Assembly: GCF_017948455.1 (NCBI RefSeq)
Contig: NZ_JAFFSU010000008.1
Location: 248,001 to 312,000 of the forward strand
Direction: 5' to 3'
Source: Streptomyces sp. GESEQ-4
Lineage (GTDB): Bacteria > Actinomycetota > Actinomycetes > Streptomycetales > Streptomycetaceae
Length of the DNA stretch: 64,000 nt
How positions within the stretch are numbered: the first letter of the stretch is position 1; every line of letters starts with the position of its first letter. Below are positions 1 through 8,204 of the stretch, one piece after another. The notes below the pieces were generated by a model. That model was not told where the DNA came from. It made no database searches and was given only the letters and a program-made list of their open reading frames with translations. Both the position numbers and the translations under genes were made by a program.

Positions 1-450
1 GCGCATGAGCAGCGACAGCGACACCAGGTTCGCGACCAGACCGATCAGGCCGAACACGATCATCGGGCCGCCCTCGGTGCCGGCCGGCGTGAAGAACCGC
101 TGGATCGCCTCGAACAGCACATAGCCGCCGACCCCGAGCAGCAGCAGACAGTTGGCGAGGGCGGCGAGGATCTCGGCGCGGGCGTACCCGAAGGTGCGCT
201 TGCCGGTGGCCGGGCGGCCCGAGAAGTGGATCGCGAGAAGGGCCATGCCGAGGCCCAGCGCGTCCGTCGCCATGTGCGCCGCGTCGGCGACGAGGGCGAG
301 CGAGTCGGCGACGATGCCGCCGACGATCTCGACCACCATGACGCCGAGCGTGATCGACAGCGCGACGCGCAGTCGGCCGCGGTACGCGGCGGTCGCCGTA
401 CCGCCGGCGGATGCGCCGTGCGCATGCCCGTGATCGTGCCCAGCCCCCAT
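1..450 (-). CDS. Cation diffusion facilitator (CzcD-like) metal efflux protein, partial
   Basis: The minus strand encodes the first 150 residues of a CDF-family metal/proton antiporter; the gene runs off the left edge, so the C-terminal domain is not seen. The N-terminus is histidine-rich (MGAGHDHGHAHG), as in CzcD/ZitB-type zinc exporters. The first two membrane helices follow, with the family's metal-site pattern H59-xxx-D63 after D49 in the second helix, then two more hydrophobic stretches. The ATG at 450 is preceded by a CAGGAGGG ribosome-binding site on the minus strand. Known family role: export of Zn2+, Co2+ or Cd2+ from the cytoplasm. The exact metal cannot be read from the sequence. 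Confidence 0.9.
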   Translation of the reverse strand, partial: MGAGHDHGHAHGASAGGTATAAYRGRLRVALSITLGVMVVEIVGGIVADSLALVADAAHMATDALGLGMALLAIHFSGRPATGKRTFGYARAEILAALANCLLLLGVGGYVLFEAIQRFFTPAGTEGGPMIVFGLIGLVANLVSLSLLMR

Positions 451-856
451 GGCGGCAGCCCTCCTGTGTTCCGTCCGGGATCACAGTGAACTACGGGCGG
501 GGGGTATCGGGCAACGCGGCACTGAACACCGTTGTCATATGCTCTGACCTGCGCAAACGAAGTGCAGGTCAGTCGGTCGGCGATCGGTTTGAGCCATGCG
601 TGGCCGTCCGCCGTTCCCTGTCGCGAATATCCGTTCTGCGACCGCGATTTTGTGTCCCGGGCATGCGATCCGCGATGATGATCACGGCAAAGGCGAAGGC
701 AGATCGTGTCGACCGGACCATGAACGGTCGGTGAACACGACCTTCCCATCATCCGATAGCCTCTGCCGACATGCCGCCCGCCTGGTGCAGCCAAGGGCGC
801 CCCCACCATGTACGTGACCGGCGCGGAGCGTCGGCAGCCCCAGGGAGTGAGTTCGG
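451..856. other. 406-bp divergent intergenic region with a 9-bp inverted repeat
   Basis: This region separates the minus-strand efflux gene from the plus-strand CDP-alcohol operon, so both promoters should lie here. It holds a perfect 9-bp inverted repeat (CTGACCTGC at 544-552, GCAGGTCAG at 564-572, 11-nt spacer), which could be an operator or an RNA hairpin. The longer reading frames through the region have no start signal or recognisable product. I could not assign convincing -35/-10 boxes. Confidence 0.45.
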
Positions 857-2644
857 TTGTCGACCGCCATCCTCACCGGTCAGCCGGTCCCCGGATCGTC
901 GATCGAGGGTGATCTGCGGTCGCTCGGCTTCGAGGTGCGGACCGCGTCCGACGCCGCCGACGCGTCGACGCTGCTCGCCGAGGTCCCCGGTGACCAGCGG
1001 GTCGCCGTCGTCGACACCCGCTTCGTCGGCCATCTGCACGCCCTGCGCCTCGGCCTCACCGACCCGCGCTTCCCGCTCGCCGCGATCCCGGGTGCCGTGA
1101 CCGCCCAGCCCGGCGCCCGTCAGGCGCTGACCCGGGCGATGGCCCACGAGAACGCCGCCCGCGGCGCGCTGCTGGTGGACAGCCTCGCCGACCGCGTCGC
1201 CGCCGCCCTCGACGCCGACGTGCACCGCCCGGACCTCGGCAGCCTCGTCGCCGCCGTTCCGGCCGACCCGCAGGCCCGCAACGAGGCGCGGCAGGCCGTC
1301 GCCGCCGTCGACGACGAGGCCGTACGCCTGAAGTCGGCCGTGAAGGCCCGCGACGGCTTCTTCACGACCTTCTGCATCAGCCCGTACTCGCGCTATCTGG
1401 CCCGCTGGTGCGCCCGCCGCGGCCTCACCCCGAACCAGGTCACCACCGCCTCCCTGCTCACCGCGCTCATCGCGGCCGGCTGCGCGGCCACCGGCACCCG
1501 GGGCGGATTCATAGCCGCCGGCCTGCTGCTCCTCTTCTCCTTCGTCCTGGACTGCGCCGACGGACAGCTCGCCCGCTACTCCCTGCAGTACTCGACGCTC
1601 GGCGCCTGGCTGGACGCCACCTTCGACCGGGCCAAGGAGTACGCCTACTACGCGGGCCTCGCCCTCGGCGCGGCCCGCGGCGGCGACGACGTATGGGCCC
1701 TGGCGCTGGGCGCGATGGTCCTCCAGACCTGCCGGCACGTCGTCGACTTCTCCTTCAACGAGGCGAACCACGACGCCACCGCCAACACCAGCCCCACCGC
1801 GGCCCTTTCGGGCAAGCTCGACAGCGTCGGCTGGACGGTCTGGGTACGCCGGATGATCGTCCTGCCGATCGGCGAACGCTGGGCGATGATCGCGGTCCTG
1901 ACGGCGGTCACCACGCCGCGCATCACCTTCTACGCGCTGCTCATCGGGTGCGCCTTCGCGGCGACGTACACCACGGCGGGCCGCGTGCTGCGCTCGCTGA
2001 CGCGCAAGGCTCGGCGCACGGACCGGGCGGCGCAGGCGCTCGCGGACCTCGCGGACTCCGGTCCGCTCACCGAACTGATCCTTCGCGCGGGGCGTGGCAC
2101 TTATCCCCGTGGTGGTTATTACGCCGCTTTTGCCGGCGGTCTCCTGGTGGTGATCTCCGCCGCACTTTGGGGCGCCGGATGGCAGACCGTTCTGTGCGCC
2201 GTCGCCTACGTCGTCCTGTCCGCCGTCGCCGTCCAGAACCCGCTCAAAGGCACTCTGGACTGGCTGGTTCCGCCTGTCTTCCGCGCCGCTGAATACGGGA
2301 CCGTCCTCATCCTGGCGGCTGAATCAAAGGTGAACGGAGCGCTTCCCGCGGCTTTCGGCCTGGTGGCCGCTGTCGCCTACCATCACTACGACACGGTCTA
2401 TCGCATCCGCGGCGACGCGGGCGCCCCGCCGAAGTGGCTGGTGCGGGCGGTCGGGGGGCACGAGGGCCGGACGCTGGTGGTCGTCGTGCTGGCCGCGCTG
2501 CTCACCGGCGCGCAGTTCGAGGTCGCGCTCACGGTCCTCGCCGGGGCCGTCGCCCTGGTGGTGCTCGTCGAGAGCATCCGCTTCTGGGTGGCCTCCCATT
2601 TGGGCGGCGCACCCGCCGTACACGACGAAGGAGAACCCGCATGA
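857..2644 (+). CDS. CDP-alcohol phosphatidyltransferase with extra N- and C-terminal domains
   Basis: The 595-residue integral membrane protein carries a complete CDP-alcohol phosphotransferase motif: D232, D235-G236, A239-R240, G249, D253 and D257 (Dx2DGx2ARx8Gx3Dx3D). Enzymes of this family move a phosphoalcohol from a CDP-activated donor to an acceptor alcohol within the membrane. The family core is about 200 residues. Here it is preceded by a soluble domain of about 165 residues that I do not recognise, and followed by about 250 residues with several hydrophobic helices. It starts at a TTG, 6 nt after GGGAGTGA. It is the first gene of a seven-gene cluster, and its ATGA stop overlaps the nucleotidyltransferase. 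Donor and acceptor are unknown. Confidence 0.85.
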   Translation: MSTAILTGQPVPGSSIEGDLRSLGFEVRTASDAADASTLLAEVPGDQRVAVVDTRFVGHLHALRLGLTDPRFPLAAIPGAVTAQPGARQALTRAMAHENAARGALLVDSLADRVAAALDADVHRPDLGSLVAAVPADPQARNEARQAVAAVDDEAVRLKSAVKARDGFFTTFCISPYSRYLARWCARRGLTPNQVTTASLLTALIAAGCAATGTRGGFIAAGLLLLFSFVLDCADGQLARYSLQYSTLGAWLDATFDRAKEYAYYAGLALGAARGGDDVWALALGAMVLQTCRHVVDFSFNEANHDATANTSPTAALSGKLDSVGWTVWVRRMIVLPIGERWAMIAVLTAVTTPRITFYALLIGCAFAATYTTAGRVLRSLTRKARRTDRAAQALADLADSGPLTELILRAGRGTYPRGGYYAAFAGGLLVVISAALWGAGWQTVLCAVAYVVLSAVAVQNPLKGTLDWLVPPVFRAAEYGTVLILAAESKVNGALPAAFGLVAAVAYHHYDTVYRIRGDAGAPPKWLVRAVGGHEGRTLVVVVLAALLTGAQFEVALTVLAGAVALVVLVESIRFWVASHLGGAPAVHDEGEPA

Positions 2645-3393
2645 TCGGCCTCGTGCTGGCGGCAGGCGCCGGACGGCGTCTGCGCCCCTACACCGACACC
2701 TTGCCGAAGGCACTGGTGCCGGTGGGGCCCGCGGGCATCGAGGGCGAACCGACCGTGCTGGACCTCACCCTCGCCAACTTCGCCGAGATCGGCCTCACCG
2801 AGGCCGCGGTCATCGTCGGCTACCGCAAGGAGGCCGTGTACGAGCGCAGGGCCGCCCTCGAAGCGAAGTACGGCCTCACGCTCACGCTCATCGACAACGA
2901 CAAGGCCGAGGAGTGGAACAACGCCTACTCCCTGTGGTGCGGCCGTGACGCCCTCAAGGACGGCGTGATCCTCGCCAACGGCGACACCGTCCACCCGGTC
3001 TCCGTCGAGAAGACGCTGCTCGCCGCCCGCGACGACTTCAAGCAGATCATTCTGGCCGTCGATACGGTCAAACCCCTCGGGGACGAGGAGATGAAGGTCG
3101 TCGTCGATCCCGACCTGGGCGTCCAGCGGATCACCAAGCTGATGGACCCGGCCGAGGCGACCGGCGAGTACATCGGCGTCACCCTCATCGAGGGCGAGGC
3201 CGTCCCCGAGCTGGTCGACGCGCTGAAGACCGTGTGGCAGGCCGACCCGCAGCAGTTCTACGAGCACGCCTACCAGGAGCTGATCAACGTCGGCTTCACC
3301 ATCGATGCCGCACCGATCGGCGACGTCAATTGGGTCGAGATCGACAACCACGCCGATCTCGCCCGGGGACGGGAGATCGCGTGCCGCTACTGA
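2641..3393 (+). CDS. Sugar/alcohol-phosphate nucleotidyltransferase (phosphocholine/inositol-phosphate cytidylyltransferase-like)
   Basis: The 250-residue protein opens with the nucleotidyltransferase signature VLAAGAGRRLRP (residues 5-16), then a conserved PK pair near residue 23 and a metal-binding NGD segment in the middle. The family transfers a nucleotidyl group from an NTP to a sugar- or polyol-phosphate. A single-domain LicC-like protein next to CDP-alcohol phosphotransferases suggests that it makes a CDP-activated alcohol for one of them; that is inference. The ATG at 2641 overlaps the upstream stop, so translation is probably coupled. A longer in-frame extension upstream exists but overlaps the previous gene and lacks the family sequence. 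Confidence 0.8.
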   Translation: MIGLVLAAGAGRRLRPYTDTLPKALVPVGPAGIEGEPTVLDLTLANFAEIGLTEAAVIVGYRKEAVYERRAALEAKYGLTLTLIDNDKAEEWNNAYSLWCGRDALKDGVILANGDTVHPVSVEKTLLAARDDFKQIILAVDTVKPLGDEEMKVVVDPDLGVQRITKLMDPAEATGEYIGVTLIEGEAVPELVDALKTVWQADPQQFYEHAYQELINVGFTIDAAPIGDVNWVEIDNHADLARGREIACRY

Positions 3394-4442
3394 CCAGGCT
3401 CATCCCCTCCCCGGTCGTCGTCGACATCCGTCCGGGTGCCCTCGACGACCTGGGCGACGTGCTCGCCGACGAGCGCATCTCGCACTCCGGCAAGCTCGCC
3501 GTCGCGGTCAGCGGCGGCTCCGGCGCCAAGCTGCGCGAGCGCATCGCCCCCTCGCTGCCGGGCGCCACCTGGTACGAGGTGGACGGCGGCACCCTCGACG
3601 ACGCGATCCGGCTGGCCGCCGAGATGAAGGCCGGCCGCTATGACGCGGTCGTCGGGCTCGGCGGCGGCAAGATCATCGACTGTGCCAAGTTCGCCGCGGC
3701 GCGGGTCGGCCTGCCGCTGGTCGCCGTACCGACCAACCTCGCGCACGACGGCCTCTGCTCGCCGGTCGCGACCCTCGACAACGACGCGGGCCGCGGTTCG
3801 TACGGTGTGCCCAACCCGATCGCCGTCGTCATCGACCTGGATGTGATCCGCGAGGCACCGGCCCGGTTCGTGCGCGCCGGCATCGGCGACGCGATCTCCA
3901 ACATCTCGGCGATCGCCGACTGGGAACTCGCGGTCCGCGTCAAGGGCGAGAAGATCGACGGCCTCGCCGCGGCCATGGCCCGCCAGGCCGGCGAGGCCGT
4001 GCTCAGACACCCCGGCGGCATCGGGGACAACGACTTCCTCCAGGTGCTCGCCGAGGCGCTGGTGCTCAGCGGCATCGCCATGTCCGTGTCGGGCGACTCC
4101 CGCCCGTCCTCCGGGGCCTGCCACGAGATCAACCACGCCTTCGACCTGCTCCACCCGCGCCGCGCCGCCGCCCACGGCGAGCAGTGCGGGCTCGGCGCCG
4201 CCTTCGCGATGTGGCTGCGCGGAGCCCACGAGGAGTCGGTCCACATGGCCGGGGTGCTGCGCCGGCACGGACTGCCGGTGCTGCCGGAGGAGATCGGCTT
4301 CACGACCGAGGAGTTCATCGAGGTCGTGGAGTTCGCCCCCCAGACCCGGCCCGGCCGCTACACGATCCTCGAACACCTCGACCTCACCACCGACCAGATC
4401 AAGGACACCTACGCCGACTATGTCAAGGCCATCGGTAGCTGA
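3381..4442 (+). CDS. sn-glycerol-1-phosphate dehydrogenase-like (iron-containing alcohol dehydrogenase fold)
   Basis: The 353-residue cytosolic oxidoreductase belongs to the glycerol dehydrogenase/dehydroquinate synthase fold. It has the dinucleotide-binding VVGLGGGKIID and metal-ligand regions typical of AraM/EgsA: an aspartate in TNLAHDG and histidines in CHEINHAFD and AAHGEQCG. AraM/EgsA enzymes reduce dihydroxyacetone phosphate to sn-glycerol-1-phosphate, the archaeal-type enantiomer. Other polyol or phosphonate substrates of the superfamily cannot be excluded. The GTG start lies inside the preceding gene (13-nt overlap), and the end overlaps the second CDP-alcohol transferase by 23 nt. 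These overlaps indicate one operon and suggest the product feeds the neighbouring nucleotidyltransferase or phosphotransferases. Confidence 0.8.
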   Translation: MPLLTRLIPSPVVVDIRPGALDDLGDVLADERISHSGKLAVAVSGGSGAKLRERIAPSLPGATWYEVDGGTLDDAIRLAAEMKAGRYDAVVGLGGGKIIDCAKFAAARVGLPLVAVPTNLAHDGLCSPVATLDNDAGRGSYGVPNPIAVVIDLDVIREAPARFVRAGIGDAISNISAIADWELAVRVKGEKIDGLAAAMARQAGEAVLRHPGGIGDNDFLQVLAEALVLSGIAMSVSGDSRPSSGACHEINHAFDLLHPRRAAAHGEQCGLGAAFAMWLRGAHEESVHMAGVLRRHGLPVLPEEIGFTTEEFIEVVEFAPQTRPGRYTILEHLDLTTDQIKDTYADYVKAIGS

Positions 4443-5199
4443 ACTCCGCCCGGTCGTGCACCCCGCCGGGGTCAAGGACCGGCGCAGCGGTGAGCACTGG
4501 GCGGGACGCCTCTACATGCGCGAGGTGTCCCTGCGGATCACGCGTTCCCTGGTGACCACCAAGGTCACGCCCAACCAGCTCACGTACCTGATGACCCTCT
4601 GCGGCGTGCTCGCGGCCCCCGCCCTGCTGGTGCCGGGGATCGCGGGCGCCGTGCTCGGCGTGCTGATGGTCCAGCTCTATCTGCTGCTCGACTGCGTCGA
4701 CGGCGAAGTCGCGCGCTGGAAGCAGCAGTTCTCGCTCGGCGGGGTCTACCTGGACCGGGTCGGCGCCTATCTGTGCGATGCCGCGGTGCTCGTCGGCTTC
4801 GGCCTGCGCGCCGCCGACCTGTGGGGCTCCGGGCGCGTCGACTGGCTGTGGGCGTTCCTCGGCACCCTGGCCGCCCTCGGCGCGATCCTGATCAAGGCCG
4901 AGACCGACCTCGTCGGCGTCGCCCGCCACCAGGGCGGACTGCCGCCGGTCAAGGAGGCGGCGTCCGAGCCCCGTTCCTCCGGCATGGCGCTGGCCCGCAG
5001 AGCGGCCGCGGCGCTGAACTTCCACCGGCTGGTGCTCGGCATCGAGGCGTCCCTGCTGATCCTGGTCCTGGCCGTCCTGGACACGATGCGCGGCGACCTG
5101 TTCTTCTCCCGGCTCGGCGTCGCGGTGCTGGCCGGTATCGCGCTGGTGCAGACCCTGCTGCACCTGGTCTCCATCCTCGCGTCGAGCAGGCTCCGGTGA
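4420..5199 (+). CDS. CDP-alcohol phosphatidyltransferase, non-canonical active site
   Basis: This 259-residue membrane protein is a second CDP-alcohol phosphotransferase. D91, D94-G95, A98-R99, G108 and D112 match the family motif, but the last position, usually aspartate, is A116. The codons read GAC CGG GTC GGC GCC, so this is not a reading error at the protein level. In the family the fourth aspartate is proposed to activate the acceptor hydroxyl. The protein may therefore belong to a divergent subfamily with another base (D120 is near) or be impaired. About five hydrophobic helices follow the motif. ATG 4420 lies within the end of the dehydrogenase gene, and the stop overlaps the GT2 start. 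Confidence 0.85.
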   Translation: MSRPSVAELRPVVHPAGVKDRRSGEHWAGRLYMREVSLRITRSLVTTKVTPNQLTYLMTLCGVLAAPALLVPGIAGAVLGVLMVQLYLLLDCVDGEVARWKQQFSLGGVYLDRVGAYLCDAAVLVGFGLRAADLWGSGRVDWLWAFLGTLAALGAILIKAETDLVGVARHQGGLPPVKEAASEPRSSGMALARRAAAALNFHRLVLGIEASLLILVLAVLDTMRGDLFFSRLGVAVLAGIALVQTLLHLVSILASSRLR

Positions 5200-6080
5200 G
5201 CCCCGGGATGAAGGTCGGGGCGGTCATCATCACCATGGGCAACCGCCCCGAGGAGCTCAGGGCCCTGCTCGACTCGGTCGCCAAGCAGGACGGCGACCCG
5301 GTCGAGGCGGTCGTCGTCGGCAACGGCTCACCCGTCCCCGACGTCCCCGACGGCGTCCGCACGATCGAGCTGCCCGAGAACCTCGGCATCCCCGGCGGCC
5401 GCAACGTCGGCATCGAGGCTTTCGGGCCCAGTGGCCGGGATGTCGACATATTGCTCTTCCTCGACGACGACGGCCTGCTCGCCCACCACGACACCGCCGA
5501 GCTGTGCCGCCGGGCCTTCGCGGCCGACCCCAAGCTCGGCATCATCAGCTTCCGCATCGCCGACCCGGACACCGGCGAGACCCAGCGCCGTCATGTGCCC
5601 AGGCTGCGTGCCTCCGACCCGCTGCGCTCCTCCCGGGTCACCACGTTCCTCGGCGGCGCCAACGCCGTACGCACCCAGGTTCTCGCCGAAGTCGGCGGGC
5701 TCCCGGACGAATTCTTCTACGCACACGAGGAAACCGACCTCGCATGGCGGGCCCTCGACGCGGGCTGGATGATCGACTACCGGTCCGACATGGTGCTGTA
5801 CCACCCGACGACCGCGCCCTCGCGGCACGCGGTCTATCACCGCATGGTCGCCCGCAACCGCGTCTGGCTCGCCCGCCGCAACCTTCCCGCCCCCCTGGTC
5901 CCCGTCTACCTGGGCGTCTGGATGCTGCTCACCCTGCTGCGCCGCCCCACGCGGCCCGCGCTCCGGGCGTGGTTCGGCGGATTCCGGGAAGGCTGGACGA
6001 CCGGGTGCGGGCCCCGCAGGCCCATGAAGTGGCGTACGGTGTGGCGGCTGACTCGACTGGGCCGACCCCCCGTCATCTGA
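5196..6080 (+). CDS. Family 2 glycosyltransferase
   Basis: The 294-residue protein has a GT-A fold: a nucleotide-binding start (VIITMGNRPEEL), the metal-binding DDD in LLFLDDDGLL, and the acceptor/base region EETDLAWRALDAGW. The family transfers a sugar from an NDP-sugar, usually with inversion. The rhamnosyltransferase-like PGGRNVG segment is also present. A hydrophobic patch near the C-terminus (VYLGVWMLLTLL) may anchor it to the membrane. GTG 5196 overlaps the upstream stop; ATG 5208 is an in-frame alternative. As the only glycosyltransferase of this cluster it probably decorates the lipid or polymer made by the CDP-alcohol enzymes. Sugar and acceptor are unknown. Confidence 0.85.
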   Translation: MSPGMKVGAVIITMGNRPEELRALLDSVAKQDGDPVEAVVVGNGSPVPDVPDGVRTIELPENLGIPGGRNVGIEAFGPSGRDVDILLFLDDDGLLAHHDTAELCRRAFAADPKLGIISFRIADPDTGETQRRHVPRLRASDPLRSSRVTTFLGGANAVRTQVLAEVGGLPDEFFYAHEETDLAWRALDAGWMIDYRSDMVLYHPTTAPSRHAVYHRMVARNRVWLARRNLPAPLVPVYLGVWMLLTLLRRPTRPALRAWFGGFREGWTTGCGPRRPMKWRTVWRLTRLGRPPVI

Positions 6081-6102
6081 CAAGCTCGGTCCTGAGAGCA
6101 CC

Positions 6103-6121
6103 CGGCCGTCACCCACGGCCG
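6103..6121. promoter_or_regulatory. Short GC hairpin between the GT2 and ABC genes
   Basis: CGGCCG is repeated around a 7-nt loop (6103-6108 and 6116-6121) in the 97-bp gap before the ABC permease. It could be a weak terminator or an mRNA-processing hairpin. Six base pairs of self-complementary sequence is weak evidence in GC-rich DNA. Confidence 0.25.
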
Positions 6122-6177
6122 CCGGCTCATGCCCTGCCCGCACAGGCTGCGCATCTCGAAGACGAAAGTTTCTTTTG

Positions 6178-7107
6178 GTGAGTGAGACAACGCACGACGG
6201 TGGAGTCGCGGTGAGCGCGGCTCCGTCGCCCGACGAGCGACTGACCGCGGCCCAGCTCGCCGCGAAGTACGGACTGTCCGTGAGCGGCGCCCGCCCCTCA
6301 CTCGTGGAATACGTCCGCCAGCTCTGGGACCGGCGTCACTTCATTCTCGCCTTCTCCCGGGCGAAGCTGACCGCTCAGTACAGCCAGGCGAAGCTCGGCC
6401 AGCTCTGGCAGGTGGTCACGCCGCTGCTGAACGCGGCCGTGTACTTCTTCATCTTCGGCGTCATCCTCGAGGCCGACCGGGGCATGTCCCGCGAGGTGTA
6501 CATCCCGTTCCTGGTCACCGGCGTCTTCGTGTTCAGCTTCACCCAGAGCTCGGTGCTGGCGGGCGTCCGCGCGATCTCCGGCAACCTCGGCCTGGTCCGC
6601 GCCCTGCACTTCCCGCGCGCCTCGCTGCCGGTGTCCTTCGCGCTCCAGCAGCTCCAGCAGCTGCTCTACTCGATGATCGTGCTGTTCGCCATCACCATGA
6701 TCTTCGGCAGCTTCCCGGACCTGTCCTGGGCCCTGATCGTCCCGGCGCTCGCCCTGCAGTTCCTCTTCAACACCGGCCTCGCGCTGATCATGGCCCGGGC
6801 CGGCTCCAAGACCCCGGACCTCGCGCAGCTGATGCCGTTCGTGATGCGTACATGGATGTACGCGTCCGGCGTGATGTACTCCATCCCGATCATGCTGGCC
6901 GACAAGCCCCAGTGGATCGCCAACGTCCTGCAGTGGAACCCGGCCGCCATCTACATGGACCTGATGCGCTTCGCGCTCATCGACGGCTACGGCTCCGAGA
7001 ACCTCCCGGAGCATGTGTGGGCGGCCGCGCTCGGCTGGTCCGTGCTGCTCGCCGTCGGCGGCTTCGTCTACTTCTGGAAGGCGGAGGAGAGGTACGGCCG
7101 TGGCTGA
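6178..7107 (+). CDS. ABC-2 type transporter permease (TagG/Wzm-like)
   Basis: The 309-residue protein has a cytosolic N-terminus of about 60 residues and six predicted membrane helices of the ABC-2 exporter fold (for example LLNAAVYFFIFGVIL and SVLLAVGGFVYFW). The conserved NLGLVRALHFPRASLPV loop is typical of polysaccharide/teichoic-acid exporters. With the ATPase downstream it should form a flippase that moves a lipid-linked glycan or polyol-phosphate polymer to the outer face of the membrane. GTG 6178 is preferred; TTG 6175 directly before it is possible. Its stop overlaps the ATPase start, as usual for such pairs. Confidence 0.88.
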   Translation: MSETTHDGGVAVSAAPSPDERLTAAQLAAKYGLSVSGARPSLVEYVRQLWDRRHFILAFSRAKLTAQYSQAKLGQLWQVVTPLLNAAVYFFIFGVILEADRGMSREVYIPFLVTGVFVFSFTQSSVLAGVRAISGNLGLVRALHFPRASLPVSFALQQLQQLLYSMIVLFAITMIFGSFPDLSWALIVPALALQFLFNTGLALIMARAGSKTPDLAQLMPFVMRTWMYASGVMYSIPIMLADKPQWIANVLQWNPAAIYMDLMRFALIDGYGSENLPEHVWAAALGWSVLLAVGGFVYFWKAEERYGRG

Positions 7108-7879
7108 GCAACCGAGGGACGAACGGATCCCCACCGTCATCGCCGACGACCTGCACATCGTCTACCGCGTCAACGGTGCCAAGGCCGGCAAGGGCAGCGC
7201 CACGGCGGCGCTCAGTCGCATGCTCAAGCGCGGCGAGGAACGCGGAGTGCGCAAGGTGCACGCCGTGCGAGGCGTGTCCTTCGTCGCCTACCGCGGCGAG
7301 GCCGTCGGCCTGATCGGCTCCAACGGCTCCGGCAAGTCGACGCTGCTGCGCGCCATCGCCGGTCTGCTCCCCGCCGAGAGCGGCAAGGTCTACACCGACG
7401 GCCAGCCCTCGCTGCTCGGGGTGAACGCGGCTCTGATGAACGACCTCACCGGCGAACGGAACGTCATATTGGGCGGGCTCGCCATGGGCATGTCCCGCGA
7501 GGAGATCAAGGAGCGCTACGAGGAGATCGTCGAGTTCTCCGGCATCAACGAGAAGGGTGACTTCATCACCCTGCCCATGCGCACCTACTCCTCCGGCATG
7601 GCGGCCCGGCTGCGTTTCTCCATCGCCGCCGCCAAGGACCACGACGTCCTGATGATCGACGAGGCGCTGGCCACCGGTGACCGCAAGTTCCAGAAGCGCT
7701 CCGAGGAACGCATCCGCGAACTGCGCAAGAGCGCGGGCACGGTGTTCCTGGTCAGTCACAACAACAAGTCGATCCGGGACACCTGCAACCGCGTCCTGTG
7801 GCTGGAACGCGGCGAGCTGCGCATGGACGGACCTACTGAAGAGGTCATCAAGGAGTACGAGAAGTTCACGGGCAAGTAG
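7100..7879 (+). CDS. ABC transporter ATP-binding protein (TagH/Wzt-like)
   Basis: The 259-residue ATPase pairs with the upstream permease. It has Walker A GSNGSGKST, the signature YSSGMAARL and Walker B VLMIDEAL followed by the H-loop VSHNN. An N-terminal extension of about 50 residues before the nucleotide-binding domain is common in teichoic-acid/O-antigen exporters. The C-terminus ends soon after the ATPase core, so the carbohydrate-binding domain of Wzt proteins is absent; substrate choice must lie elsewhere. The GTG start overlaps the permease stop by 8 nt. It is the last gene of the cluster and is followed by a terminator-like hairpin. Confidence 0.9.
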   Translation: MAEQPRDERIPTVIADDLHIVYRVNGAKAGKGSATAALSRMLKRGEERGVRKVHAVRGVSFVAYRGEAVGLIGSNGSGKSTLLRAIAGLLPAESGKVYTDGQPSLLGVNAALMNDLTGERNVILGGLAMGMSREEIKERYEEIVEFSGINEKGDFITLPMRTYSSGMAARLRFSIAAAKDHDVLMIDEALATGDRKFQKRSEERIRELRKSAGTVFLVSHNNKSIRDTCNRVLWLERGELRMDGPTEEVIKEYEKFTGK

Positions 7880-7920
7880 TCCACCCGGATCCGGGCGAAA
7901 GGCCCACCACGCTTCGCAGG

Positions 7921-7947
7921 GCCCCGCAGGAACCCTTCCGGCGGGGC
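7921..7947 (+). terminator. Intrinsic terminator-like hairpin after the ABC genes
   Basis: GCCCCGC (7921-7927) pairs with GCGGGGC (7941-7947), and four further pairs form inside one mismatch around a 3-nt CCC loop. It lies about 40 bp after the ATPase stop. No strong U-tract follows, which is common in actinobacterial terminators. It separates the CDP-alcohol cluster from the hopanoid operon. Confidence 0.55.
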
Positions 7948-8046
7948 TCCGCGTCTGCAAAGGAAACGTCAACTTCGGTCGACTCTAGGAATCTTGGTGC
8001 CAATCGGTGTGTTCTTGTGATGCGCAGGACACCCCGACGGACCATG

Positions 8047-8064
8047 TTGCGTTGTACAACGTAA
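8047..8064. promoter_or_regulatory. Palindromic operator candidate upstream of the hopanoid operon
   Basis: A perfect 12-bp palindrome CGTTGTACAACG (8050-8061) sits in an 18-bp near-perfect one (TTG.CGTTGTACAACG.AA type, one mismatched pair) about 200 bp before hpnC. Such symmetry in otherwise GC-rich DNA suggests a dimeric repressor site. It differs from the operator before the XRE-cupin gene at the operon's end. The 387-bp gap it sits in (7880-8266) also holds the terminator above and a possible 21-codon leader. Confidence 0.5.
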
Positions 8065-8204
8065 GCTGTACCGGTCCCGATAAGCGGCAAGTGGGGCGAT
8101 AATACGCGACACCCCCACGCCGGGGCGGCCGCGCTGAGGACCGGGTGGCGTGTCCGAAATAGTGCGTATTGGGTCGACGGTGTAGAACGGGAGATGTGAC
8201 GGCA

